Part shown: one piece after another, positions 39,002 through 49,733 of the stretch
Numbering within the stretch: position 1 is the first letter of the stretch
How the letters are laid out: every line of letters starts with the position of its first letter
Assembly: GCF_025290835.2 (NCBI RefSeq)
Contig: NZ_JAOCQD020000001.1
Coordinates: 2,232,001 to 2,296,000 of the forward strand
Origin: Aquabacterium sp. OR-4
Lineage (GTDB): Bacteria > Pseudomonadota > Gammaproteobacteria > Burkholderiales > Burkholderiaceae_C
Direction: 5' to 3'
DNA: 64,000 nt
Made by a program: the position numbers and the translations under genes
The notes under the pieces: generated by a model
Database searches by the model: none
What the model was told of the DNA's origin: nothing
The model's input: only the letters and a program-made list of their open reading frames with translations

Positions 39002-39796
39002 TTAGCGCGGCGCCGGCGCGCTGCCCCCCGGAATCGGCAGGCCGGCGGCCGGTGGCTGGCGGGCGTCTTGCTCGGCATTGCGCTGGCGCACCGCCTCGGC
39101 ATGGCGCGCCGCCTGCTGCTTGCGACGCTGGTGGGCCGCCGCCCGGGCGACCTGACGCGCCGCGGTGGCCGAGGCCGAGGCCGAGGCCGATGTCGATGGC
39201 GCCGGGGCCGCTGCGTCCCTGGCGCGGGCGGGCGCCGAGGCGGCACTGCCGGGGCGCAGCGCCGGGGCCGAGGCAGCCGCTGCGCCGGCCGACGCCGCCA
39301 GGGCCGCCTGGGCCTCGCGCTCACGCTGGCGCCGCTGCTGGCCTTGCAGCCGTTCGGCTGCGCGGGTGCGCCGGCGCGCGTCATCCAGCACCACCTGCTC
39401 GCGGTGCAGGCGGTCGAGCGCCTGGCGCCGCTCGGCGCGCGCGCCGTCGAGACAGGCGTTGACCTGGAAGCGGCCGGCGCAATCGCGCTGCGCCTGGTCA
39501 AAGCGCGCCTGCACCGCCTGGCGCTCACGCCCGATGCGGTCGCGCTCGGCGGCGTCGTCGGGCACCTGAACCTGCGCCGACGCTTGGGTCTGCGCTTGGA
39601 TCTGGGCCTGGGCCGGGCCCGGCGGTGCCCACAGGCCTGCCACCAGGCCGGCCAGCACCAGGCCGGCGCCATGGCCAGCGGCCCGGCGCACTGGTTGCTG
39701 AACCGGTTGCTGAACCGGTTGCTGAACCAGTCGCTGCACCGGTTGCCCGGCGGTTGGCCGCGGTGAAGGCTGAGCGGACAGGCGGGGATCGCACAT
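39002..39796 (-). CDS. Probable secreted conserved hypothetical protein
   Basis: 264 residues from ATG 39796, 11 bases after zapE. A hydrophobic segment GAGLVLAGLVAGLWAPPGPA precedes an Ala-rich cleavage-like AQAQ; the mature part is a charged helical region with two cysteines (QRDCAGRFQVNACLDGARAE) and a long Arg/Ala/Gln coiled coil, ending in a Pro/Ala tail. A GTG at 39691 would start the protein exactly at a normal signal peptide (RRAAGHGAGLVLAG), leaving the 12-bp repeat tract as leader; ATG 39796 gives an unusual 37-residue front with QQPV repeats. I recall similar proteins after zapE in Burkholderiales; function unknown. Confidence 0.65.
   Translation of the reverse strand: MCDPRLSAQPSPRPTAGQPVQRLVQQPVQQPVQQPVRRAAGHGAGLVLAGLVAGLWAPPGPAQAQIQAQTQASAQVQVPDDAAERDRIGRERQAVQARFDQAQRDCAGRFQVNACLDGARAERRQALDRLHREQVVLDDARRRTRAAERLQGQQRRQREREAQAALAASAGAAAASAPALRPGSAASAPARARDAAAPAPSTSASASASATAARQVARAAAHQRRKQQAARHAEAVRQRNAEQDARQPPAAGLPIPGGSAPAPR
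39693..39740 (-). repeat. 12-bp tandem repeat at the start of the secreted hypothetical gene
   Basis: Three perfect GGTTGCTGAACC units (39693-39728) and one degenerate unit (39729-39740). Each unit is itself an imperfect palindrome (GGTT/AACC). If coding, it gives QQPV repeats. Confidence 0.9.
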
Positions 39797-39807
39797 GGGC
39801 TCGGGCC

Positions 39808-40914
39808 TCAGGTCAGGCGGGTGTCGACCTCGCGCCGCTCGAGCGCCAGGTATTCGGCCGACTGCATCTCCTGCAGCCGCGAGATGGTGCGCGGAAACTC
39901 GTGCGACAGCGGCCCCTCGGTGTAGAGCTGCTCGGGCGGCACCGCGGCGCTGATGATCAGCTTGACGCGGCGGTCGTAGAGCACGTCCACCAGCAGCGTG
40001 AAGCGCCTGGCCTCGCTGGCCATGCGCGGCGGCATGGCCGGCACGTTGGACAGGATCACGGTGTGGAACTGCTGCGCGATCTCGAGGTAGTCGTTCTGCG
40101 AGCGCGGCCCGCCGCACAGCGTGCGGAAGTCGAACCACACCACGCCACCGGCGCGGCGCACCGCCTGCAGCTCGCGGTGCTCGATGAGCAGCAGCGCCGG
40201 TTCGTCGTGCGCTTCGGCCAGCTCGGTGAAGGCACGGGTCAGCGCGGCATCGGCCTCGGCGCCCAGCGGCTGGTGGTACAGGTCCACCTGCTCCAGCGTG
40301 CGCCGGCGGTAATCGGTGCCGTTGTCGACGTTGATCACCTCCAGCTGGGCCTTCAGCAGCTCGATGGCGGGCAGGATGCGGTCGCGGTGCAGGCCGTTGG
40401 GGTAGAGCCCGTCGGGGTGGAAGTTGCTGGTGGTGACGATGCTGACGCGGTTGATGAACAGCGCATCGAGCAGCCGGTGCAGGATCATCGCGTCGGTGAC
40501 GTCGGCGACATGGAACTCGTCGAAGCAGATCAGCCTGAAGCGCCGCGCAATGCGCCGGCCCAGCTCATCCAGCGGGTTGACCGTCCCTTTGAGCTCCTGC
40601 AGCTCGCGGTGCACCTCGCGCATGAACTCGTGAAAATGCAGCCGCGTCTTGCGCTGCAGCGGCACGGCCTGGAAGAAGCAGTCCATCAGGAAGCTCTTGC
40701 CCCGCCCCACCCCGCCAAACATGTACACGCCGCGCGGGATGGGCGGCTTGACCAGCATCTTGGTCAGCGCGTTGCCGCGCCGCGACTTGTACGCGGCCCA
40801 TTCGTCCTGGCAGCGCTGCAGCGCCGCCACCGCGCGCAGCTGCGCCGGATCGGCGCTGTAGCCGCGCTCGGCCAGGGTGTGGTGATAAAGCTCGGTGACG
40901 TTGGTCATGGACAT
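39808..40914 (-). CDS. zapE: Cell-division ATPase ZapE (AFG1 family)
   Basis: AAA+ ATPase that associates with the division ring in E. coli. From ATG 40914 (MSMTNVTELYHHTLAERGYS) it is 368 residues, with Walker A MFGGVGRGKSFLMD, Walker B RLICFDEFHVADVTDAM, and the conserved TTSNFHPDGLYPNGLHRDR and RTLCGGPRSQNDY segments. ATG 40908 (two residues shorter) is equally plausible; an ATG at 40938 would abut a strong hairpin and is less likely. Downstream of lpdA by about 100 bases. Confidence 0.93.
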   Translation of the reverse strand: MSMTNVTELYHHTLAERGYSADPAQLRAVAALQRCQDEWAAYKSRRGNALTKMLVKPPIPRGVYMFGGVGRGKSFLMDCFFQAVPLQRKTRLHFHEFMREVHRELQELKGTVNPLDELGRRIARRFRLICFDEFHVADVTDAMILHRLLDALFINRVSIVTTSNFHPDGLYPNGLHRDRILPAIELLKAQLEVINVDNGTDYRRRTLEQVDLYHQPLGAEADAALTRAFTELAEAHDEPALLLIEHRELQAVRRAGGVVWFDFRTLCGGPRSQNDYLEIAQQFHTVILSNVPAMPPRMASEARRFTLLVDVLYDRRVKLIISAAVPPEQLYTEGPLSHEFPRTISRLQEMQSAEYLALERREVDTRLT

Positions 40915-40941
40915 GTGCCGCAGCGAGGCCAGATGCACGAA

Positions 40942-40961
40942 GGGGTGGCCTTGGCCACCCC
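40942..40961 (-). terminator. Hairpin between lpdA and zapE
   Basis: Read leftward, GGGGTGGCC-AA-GGCCACCCC then TTCG: a near-perfect inverted repeat, 54 bases after the lpdA stop, with a weak T-run. Likely the terminator of the odh/lpd transcript. Confidence 0.55.
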
Positions 40962-41014
40962 CGGGGATTCTCGCGACGCGCCAGCCCGAGCCGGCGTCGC
41001 CGCGGCGTCACGCA

Positions 41015-42442
<1,428 letters not shown>

Positions 42443-42482
42443 GATGAGAGTTTGGTTGCGCTGCGGCGGATGGCGTGCGGCC

Positions 42483-42800
42483 TCAATCGGCCGGCACGAA
42501 GATCCACAGCAGCAGGTAGACGAGCAGACCGGCGCCGCCCCACAGGAACAGCACCGCGAAGATCAGGCGCCAGGCCCAGCTGTCCAGGCCCGTGACGCGG
42601 GCCAGGCCGCCGCACACGCCGCCCAGCCATTTGTCGCCGAGCGAGCGGCGCAAGGCGTTGACCGCGGCCACGCCAGGCGGCGTGGGCGGCACGCTGCCGC
42701 CATCGAGCAAGCGCTGTTTGGCCCGCTGGAACTCGTCATCCGACAGCACGCCACGGGCGCGCAGGTCGTCGAGCTTGGCAAGGTCATCGGCGATCGACAT
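42483..42800 (-). CDS. SHOCT- and PspC-domain membrane protein
   Basis: 105-residue protein with two recognisable parts: an N-terminal SHOCT-like helix pair ([20 protein letters not shown], residues 7-26) and a PspC-like C-terminal domain ([20 protein letters not shown]) with two transmembrane helices ending [14 protein letters not shown]. PspC domains occur in membrane-stress sensing proteins. Its place between odhB and lpdA, in the same direction, suggests co-transcription with the 2-oxoglutarate dehydrogenase genes; a functional link is not shown. Confidence 0.85.
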   Translation of the reverse strand: MSIADDLAKLDDLRARGVLSDDEFQRAKQRLLDGGSVPPTPPGVAAVNALRRSLGDKWLGGVCGGLARVTGLDSWAWRLIFAVLFLWGGAGLLVYLLLWIFVPAD

Positions 42801-42878
42801 GGCGGTGCCTTGTGCGTTGCAGCCTGGTCAGAGGGCTGAAGGTCGCAGGAACCGTCGCGAGCCGCCCGAGGCCGTGCC

Positions 42879-42917
42879 GAGCAGCGCAGCCGTACACCCG
42901 TACGGCGAGCAGCGCAG
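42879..42917. repeat. Palindrome flanked by direct repeats between odhB and the PspC gene
   Basis: GCCGTAC-ACCC-GTACGGC (42889-42906) is flanked on both sides by GAGCAGCGCAG (42879-42889 and 42907-42917). It lies within the 155-base gap between odhB and the PspC/SHOCT gene, which holds no gene. Confidence 0.8.
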
Positions 42918-42955
42918 GCGCGAGGCCGGGAGGCGCAGCAGGTCCATGCGTGCCT

Positions 42956-44236
<1,281 letters not shown>

Positions 44237-44265
44237 TTTTTTGACTCTTGGAATAAGGAGTAGCA

Positions 44266-44353
44266 CACCCAGCGGCCGCCGCGGATCCGGCTATGCCGGT
44301 CCGCAGGCGGCGCCCCTGGAGGGGGAAGCGCCTCCGGCGCTTCGGGGGTGGGC
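44266..44353 (-). repeat. Intercistronic palindromic repeat, copy B
   Basis: Same element as at 29411 and 55032 but more diverged (CTATGCCGGTCCGCAG in place of CTCCGCCGGGCCGCTG in the middle). It directly abuts the odhA stop codon and lies before odhB. Confidence 0.88.
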
Positions 44354-47209
44354 CTATTTCGTGAGGATGAAGCCCTTGAGCTTGGCGAAGGCCTGATCCA
44401 GCAGCGCCTTCTGTTGCTCCTGGTGCAGGTGGGCATAGCCCACCGCCGGGCTGGCCGAGGCCGGACGGCCGGCGTAGCCGAGCTTCTGGCCGTCGAGCAT
44501 GTTCTCGTGGATGTAGTGCTGCACGAAGAACCAGGCGCCCTGGTTCTGCGGCTCATCCTGGCACCACACGATGTCGGTGGCGTTCGGATACTTCTTCATC
44601 TCGGCCGAGAAGGCCTTGTGCGGGAACGGATAGAGCTGCTCGATGCGCATGATGGCCACATCGGACGCCTTCTTCTCCTCGCGCTTCTTGACCAGGTCGT
44701 AGTACACCTTGCCCGAGCAGGCGATGACGCGCTTGACCTTGTCGGCGACGATGGCCTCGTTCTGCTCGGGGATCACCGTCTGGAAGCTGCCGCGGGTGAA
44801 GTCGGCCAGCGGGCTGGTGGCGTCCTTGTTACGCAGCAGGCTCTTGGGGGTCATGATGACCAGCGGCTTGCGGAACTGGCGCACGATCTGCCGGCGCAGC
44901 AGGTGGAAGATCTGGCTGGCCGAGGTGGGCTGGCAGACCTGCATGTTGTTGTCGGCCGCCAGCTGCATGAAGCGCTCCAGGCGCGCCGAGCTGTGCTCGG
45001 GGCCCTGGCCTTCATAGCCGTGCGGCAGCATCATCACCAGACCGTTGGCGCGACCCCACTTCACCTCGCCCGAGGCGATGAACTGGTCGATCACCACCTG
45101 CGCGCCGTTGACGAAGTCGCCGAACTGCGCCTCCCACACCACCAGCGCATTCGGCTCGGAGCCGGCATAGCCGTACTCGAAGCCCAGCACCGCCTCTTCG
45201 GACAGGATCGAGTCGATCACGACGAAGGGCGCCTGGTTGTCGGCCACATGCTCCAGCGGCACGTAGGTGCCCTCGTCCCACTTCTCGCGCTTCTGGTCGT
45301 GGATGACGGCGTGGCGGTGGGTGAAGGTGCCGCGGCCCGAATCCTCGCCCGACAGGCGCACGGCATAGCCGCTGGCCACCAGCGAGGCGAAGGCCATGTG
45401 CTCGCCCATGCCCCAGTCGATGTTGACGTCGCCACGGCCCATGGCCGCGCGGTCATCGAACACCTTCTTGACCAGCGGGTGCATGTTCACGCTGGCGGGG
45501 ATGGTGGTCAGGCGTTCGGACAGGCGCTTCCACTCGGTGAGCGGCAGCGCGGTGTCGGCGGCGTCGGTCCACTTCTTGCCGATGAACGGCGCCCAGTCGA
45601 CCGCGTACTTGCTCTTGAAGTTGCTGATGACCGGATCGACCGTGTGGCGGCCTTCGTCCATCGCCGCGCGGTAGGCCTTGACCATGTCGTCGCCCAGCGT
45701 CTCGCCCATGCCCTGGGCCGACAGCTTGTCGGCGTAGAGCTTGCGCGTGCCGGGGTGGGCACCGATCTTCTTGTACATCAGCGGCTGGGTGAGCGCGGGC
45801 GTGTCCTGCTCGTTGTGGCCCAGCTTGCGGAAGCAGATGATGTCGACCACCACGTCCTTGCGGAACGCCAGGCGGAACTCCAGCGCCAGCTGGGTGGCCA
45901 GCACCACGGCCTCGGGGTCGTCGCCGTTGACGTGCAGCACCGGGGCCTCGACCATCTTGACGATGTCGGTGCAATACAGCGTCGAGCGCAGGTCGCGCGG
46001 GTCGCTGGTGGTGAAGCCGATCTGGTTGTTGATGATCAGGTGCACCGTGCCGCCGGTGGAGTACCCGCGGGTCTCCGACAGCATCAGGGTTTCCTGGTTC
46101 ACGCCCTGGCCGCCGAAGGCCGAGTCGCCGTGCACCAGCACCGGCAGCACCTGGTCGCCCAGGCGGTCGCCGCGGCGGTCCATGCGCGCGCGCACCGAGC
46201 CCTCGACCACCGGGTTCACGATCTCCAGGTGCGAGGGGTTGAAGGCCAGGCTCAGGTGCACCGGGCCGCCCGGGGTGGAGATGTCGGAGCTGAAGCCCTG
46301 GTGGTACTTCACGTCACCGGCGGGCAGGTCTTCGGGCGCGGTGTGGTCGAACTCGGCGAACAGATCCTTGGGCATCTTGCCCAGGGTGTTGACCAGCACG
46401 TTCAGGCGGCCGCGGTGGGCCATGCCGATGACGATCTCCTGCACGCCCTTGTTGCCGGCCTGCTGGATCAGCTCGTCCATCGCGGCGATGAAGCTCTCGC
46501 CACCTTCCAGCGAGAAGCGCTTCTGGCCTACGTACTTGGTGTGCAGGTAGCGCTCCAGGCCTTCGGCCGCGGTCAGGCGGTCGAGGATGTGCTTCTTCTG
46601 CGCGGTGTTGAACACCGGCTTGCTGCGGATCGCCTCGAGCTTTTGCTGCCACCAGCGCTTTTGCGTCTGGTCGGTGATGTGCATGAACTCGGCGCCGACG
46701 GTGCCGCAATAGGTCTCGCGCAGGGCCTGCAGGATCTCCCGCAGGCTCATGTTCTCGCTCTTGCCGAAGTAAGTGTTCGCGGCGCTGAACGTGATGTCCA
46801 TGTCGGACTCGCTCAGGTCGTAGAACGCCGGCTCCAGCTCGGGAATCTTGGGGCGCTCGGTGCGCTTGAGCGGATCGAGGTCGGCCCAGCGGGCGCCGAT
46901 GTTGCGGTAGGCCGCGATCAGGCTCTGCACATGCACCTGCTTGCGCGCCACGGCCAGATCGGCCGAGCTGGCCTTCAGGGCGAAGGCGTTGGCCTTGGCG
47001 CGCTGGGCGAAGCTTTCCACCACCGGGGCGTGGGCGACATCGCGGTTGTCCGTGCCATCGACGGCCGGCACGTTCTGCAGATTGTCGAAATAGGCACGCC
47101 AGTTGTCCGGCACGCTGCCCGGGTTGTCGAGGTAGGCCTCGTAGAGTTCCTCGACATACGGGGCGTTGCCCCCGAACAGGTACGAGTTGGACCTGTGTTG
47201 CTGCATCAT
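44354..47209 (-). CDS. odhA: 2-oxoglutarate dehydrogenase E1 component
   Basis: Thiamine-diphosphate-dependent decarboxylase of the TCA cycle. 951 residues from ATG 47209 (second ATG at 47206), starting MMQQHRSNSYLFGGNAPYVE; the E1o features are an N-terminal peptide of the DNPGSVPDNWRAYFDNL kind, IGMAHRGRLNVLVNTLGK, the ThDP motif GDSAFGGQGVNQETLMLS, and the transketolase-like domain GRGTFTHRHAVIHDQKR. Length near the family's ~940-950. First gene of the odhA-odhB-(PspC)-lpdA group. Confidence 0.97.
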   Translation of the reverse strand: MMQQHRSNSYLFGGNAPYVEELYEAYLDNPGSVPDNWRAYFDNLQNVPAVDGTDNRDVAHAPVVESFAQRAKANAFALKASSADLAVARKQVHVQSLIAAYRNIGARWADLDPLKRTERPKIPELEPAFYDLSESDMDITFSAANTYFGKSENMSLREILQALRETYCGTVGAEFMHITDQTQKRWWQQKLEAIRSKPVFNTAQKKHILDRLTAAEGLERYLHTKYVGQKRFSLEGGESFIAAMDELIQQAGNKGVQEIVIGMAHRGRLNVLVNTLGKMPKDLFAEFDHTAPEDLPAGDVKYHQGFSSDISTPGGPVHLSLAFNPSHLEIVNPVVEGSVRARMDRRGDRLGDQVLPVLVHGDSAFGGQGVNQETLMLSETRGYSTGGTVHLIINNQIGFTTSDPRDLRSTLYCTDIVKMVEAPVLHVNGDDPEAVVLATQLALEFRLAFRKDVVVDIICFRKLGHNEQDTPALTQPLMYKKIGAHPGTRKLYADKLSAQGMGETLGDDMVKAYRAAMDEGRHTVDPVISNFKSKYAVDWAPFIGKKWTDAADTALPLTEWKRLSERLTTIPASVNMHPLVKKVFDDRAAMGRGDVNIDWGMGEHMAFASLVASGYAVRLSGEDSGRGTFTHRHAVIHDQKREKWDEGTYVPLEHVADNQAPFVVIDSILSEEAVLGFEYGYAGSEPNALVVWEAQFGDFVNGAQVVIDQFIASGEVKWGRANGLVMMLPHGYEGQGPEHSSARLERFMQLAADNNMQVCQPTSASQIFHLLRRQIVRQFRKPLVIMTPKSLLRNKDATSPLADFTRGSFQTVIPEQNEAIVADKVKRVIACSGKVYYDLVKKREEKKASDVAIMRIEQLYPFPHKAFSAEMKKYPNATDIVWCQDEPQNQGAWFFVQHYIHENMLDGQKLGYAGRPASASPAVGYAHLHQEQQKALLDQAFAKLKGFILTK

Positions 47210-47510
47210 CGCTCGCTCACCTTTCACCCCGGTTTCCAGGGCTACGATGGGTTGAAAAACCTTCCGCGGCCCGGCTCGACCGGTTGGCGGATTGCGACCC
47301 GCCTTGCTGTTGTCTCGATCGATCGCTCGATCAGCAAGGGGCACGAAAGGACCGTGTTTACTTCATGCGGCGGCACTGTATCACTGTTGGAATGGCCGAC
47401 GGCGAGCGCATTAAACCTCAGGCAGGCTGTTGCCAGCCTGACAAAAGCGCCGGGCTCACGCCCTGTTTCAGCCGCACCGGCCGGCGGCGGCGCCCGCACA
47501 CTCGCCCGCC
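47210..47510. promoter_or_regulatory. 301-base divergent regulatory region between odhA and the cysteine-cluster gene
   Basis: No gene. It holds a 7-bp inverted repeat CAGGCTG-TTGC-CAGCCTG (about 47421-47438) and a cluster of GATC-type repeats (CTCGATCGATCGCTCGATC, about 47315-47333). A ribosome-site-like GAGCGAG precedes odhA. I cannot assign an exact promoter. Confidence 0.4.
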
Positions 47511-47927
47511 ATGACCCTCCCGCCCGGCCCACACGGCACCGGCCCACGCGGCACCGGCCCGGCCGGCAATGACGCGGCCGGCACCTATCCGGTGATCCTG
47601 CTGCACGCCGATGCGCCGGCCAAGCCGGCCAGCGGCGCGGCCTGCAATGGCTGCGGCGTGTGCTGTGCCTGGCAGCCCTGCCCGCTGGGCGTGCTGGTGT
47701 CCGGCCGCCGCCAGGGCGCCTGCCGGGCGCTGTGGTGGAGCGCGCCGCACCGGCAGTACCGCTGCGCCATGGTGAGCGGCGCCCGGCGCCTGTGGCCCCG
47801 GCTGCCGGCGCTGGCCGAGCGCGCCCTGCAAGGCCTGGCGCGGCGCTGGATCGCGGCCGGCGCCGGTTGCGACTGCGACGCCGAGGTCAGCCGCGCCGCC
47901 GACGCGCCCGGCGGTTCGCGCGACTGA
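47511..47927 (+). CDS. Small cysteine-cluster protein
   Basis: 138-residue protein with a CNGCGVCCAWQPCPLGVL motif at about residues 45-62, further Cys in GACRALWWS and YRCAMV, and CDCDAE near the end. The C-x2-C-x2-CC arrangement resembles YkgJ-type zinc/iron-chelating proteins, but no enzyme can be named. The N-terminus has short Gly/Pro repeats (GPHGTGPRGTGPAG), so the true start may be later. Divergent from odhA. Confidence 0.6.
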   Translation: MTLPPGPHGTGPRGTGPAGNDAAGTYPVILLHADAPAKPASGAACNGCGVCCAWQPCPLGVLVSGRRQGACRALWWSAPHRQYRCAMVSGARRLWPRLPALAERALQGLARRWIAAGAGCDCDAEVSRAADAPGGSRD

Positions 47928-48049
47928 TCGCCCGTCAGTTTGTCCACCCGCCCCTCGGGTGAATACGGGGCCGCAACATGCCCCGCGCCACACCAGGCGG
48001 CCGTTTCTGGCACTAGCATGACGGTTTGATTTCACCGGAGCTGCCTTCC

Positions 48050-49633
48050 ATGCGCATGTCCCCTGTACGTACCGCACTGGCCAGCCTTGCGCTGGCTGCC
48101 GGCCTGGGCCTGGCCTCGGCGCATGCCGCGCCGCTGCGCTGGGGTGCCCAGAACGACATCCTCACGCTCGATCCGCACAGCCAGAACCACGCCACCACCA
48201 ACGCGATCCTGATGCACGCGTACGAGGGCCTGGTGCGCTACAACGCCAAGTACGAGGTCGAACCGGCGCTGGCCACCAAGTGGACCTTCGTCACGCCCAC
48301 CCAGGTGCGCTTCGAGCTGCGCAAGGGCGTGAAATTCCACGACGGCACGCCCTTCGTGGCCGACGACGTGGTGTTCAGCTTCGGCCGCATCAAGCAGCCG
48401 CAGGGCACGATGTCGATCTACGTCACCGGCATCAGCGAGGTGAAGAAGGTCGACGAGCACACGGTCGATTTCATCCTGTCCGGCCCCAACCCGATCCTGC
48501 TGCGCAACATCGTCGACTTCTTCATCGTCAGCAAGTCCTGGGCTGAGAAGAACCGCAGCGCCAACACCCAGGACTACAAGGCCAAGGAAGAGAACTACGC
48601 CTCGCGCAACGTCAACGGCACCGGCCCGTTCCGCATCCTGAGCTGGCAGCCCGAGCAGCGCGTGGCGATGGCCCGCCACGACGGCTGGTGGGACAAGCGC
48701 ACCAGCAATGTCGACCAGGTGGTGTACACGCCGATCAAGGCCGACAGCACCCGCGTGGCCGCCCTGCTCTCGGGCGACCTGGACATGGTCACCGACGTGC
48801 CGCCGCAGGACGTGGCCCGCCTGCGCGCCGACCCCAAGCTCAAGGTGGTGGATGGCGCCGAGGTGCGCACCATCTTCATCGCGCTCGACCAGCACAACGC
48901 CGAGCTCAAGCACAGCAGCGTGAAGGGCAAGAACCCGTTCAAGGACAAGCGCGTGCGCGAGGCGCTCGACATCGCCATCGACCGCGAGGCGATCAAGCGC
49001 AACGTGATGCGCGGCATGTCGCTGCCCGCCGGCATCCTGGTGGCGCCGGGCGTCAACGGCAACACGGCCGACATCGACAAGCCGCTGGCGGTGAACCTGC
49101 CCCGGGCCAAGCAGCTGCTGGCCGAGGCCGGCTATCCCAACGGCTTCGAGTTCCAGCTCAACTGCCCGAACAACCGCTACGTCAACGACGAGAAGATCTG
49201 CCTGGCGCTGGCCTCGATGTGGGCCAAGATCGGCGTCAACACCAAGGTGGCGGCCGAGTCGATGAGCACCTTCATCCAGAAGGTGCAGAACTCCGACACC
49301 TCGGCCTACATGCTGGGCTGGGGTGTGGCCACCTACGACGCGCAGTACTCGCTGCAGTCGCTGGTGCGCACCCGCACCACCGGCGCCGACGGCAACTTCA
49401 ACTTCGGTCGGGTCAGCGATCCGGCGCTGGACAAGCTGGTTGACGGCATGAAGGTCGAGACCGACGTGGCCAAGCGCAATGCGCTGATCAAGGACGCCCT
49501 GGTGCGCACCCGCGACGAGCACCTGGTGCTGCCGCTGCACCACCAGATCCGGCCGTGGGCGATGGTCAAGGCGGTGGACACCATCCACCGCTCGGACGAC
49601 CGGCCGCAGGCGCGGTTCACGAACTTCAAGTAA
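48050..49633 (+). CDS. ABC transporter substrate-binding protein, peptide/nickel family 5
   Basis: Periplasmic binding protein of the DppA/OppA cluster. 527 residues from ATG 48050, preceded by GGAG at 9 bases spacing; signal peptide RTALASLALAAGLGLASAHA. Mature part begins APLRWGAQNDILTLDPHSQN, and SBP_bac_5 landmarks are EPALATKWTF, VKFHDGTPFVADDVVFSF, and NGTGPFRILSWQP. No permease or ATPase genes lie next to it, so it is an orphan in this window. An amidohydrolase gene is convergent downstream. Ends in tandem hairpins. Confidence 0.93.
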   Translation: MRMSPVRTALASLALAAGLGLASAHAAPLRWGAQNDILTLDPHSQNHATTNAILMHAYEGLVRYNAKYEVEPALATKWTFVTPTQVRFELRKGVKFHDGTPFVADDVVFSFGRIKQPQGTMSIYVTGISEVKKVDEHTVDFILSGPNPILLRNIVDFFIVSKSWAEKNRSANTQDYKAKEENYASRNVNGTGPFRILSWQPEQRVAMARHDGWWDKRTSNVDQVVYTPIKADSTRVAALLSGDLDMVTDVPPQDVARLRADPKLKVVDGAEVRTIFIALDQHNAELKHSSVKGKNPFKDKRVREALDIAIDREAIKRNVMRGMSLPAGILVAPGVNGNTADIDKPLAVNLPRAKQLLAEAGYPNGFEFQLNCPNNRYVNDEKICLALASMWAKIGVNTKVAAESMSTFIQKVQNSDTSAYMLGWGVATYDAQYSLQSLVRTRTTGADGNFNFGRVSDPALDKLVDGMKVETDVAKRNALIKDALVRTRDEHLVLPLHHQIRPWAMVKAVDTIHRSDDRPQARFTNFK

Positions 49634-49640
49634 GCCTCGA

Positions 49641-49700
49641 CGAAGCGCCCACGGCGCTTCGCTGCTTGTTCGAAGCGCCAACAGCGCTTCGCTGCTTGTT
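49641..49700 (+). terminator. Two tandem 30-bp repeats with hairpins after the binding-protein gene
   Basis: Units 49641-49670 and 49671-49700 are near-identical, each with a hairpin (GAAGCGCC-CAC-GGCGCTTC, perfect 8 bp; GAAGCGC-CAACA-GCGCTTC, 7 bp) followed by GCTGCTTGTT. They probably end transcription from the left and perhaps also from the right. Confidence 0.7.
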
Positions 49701-49733
49701 CAAGACGCCCTGCCCAGGGGCGCCCCGCAGCCC

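Noticed and set aside
39693..39740. Possible attachment site or transposon end
   Set aside because: Short in-frame tandem repeat with no mobile-element genes nearby.
44348..47572. A 1074-codon open frame on the plus strand over odhA, and similar frames at 13423-16035 and 16331-19213
   Set aside because: All lie antisense to essential genes with full motifs (odhA; purA/hisZ; hflC/hflK/hflX). Composition is His/Leu/Val/Gln-rich, typical of reversed coding strands.
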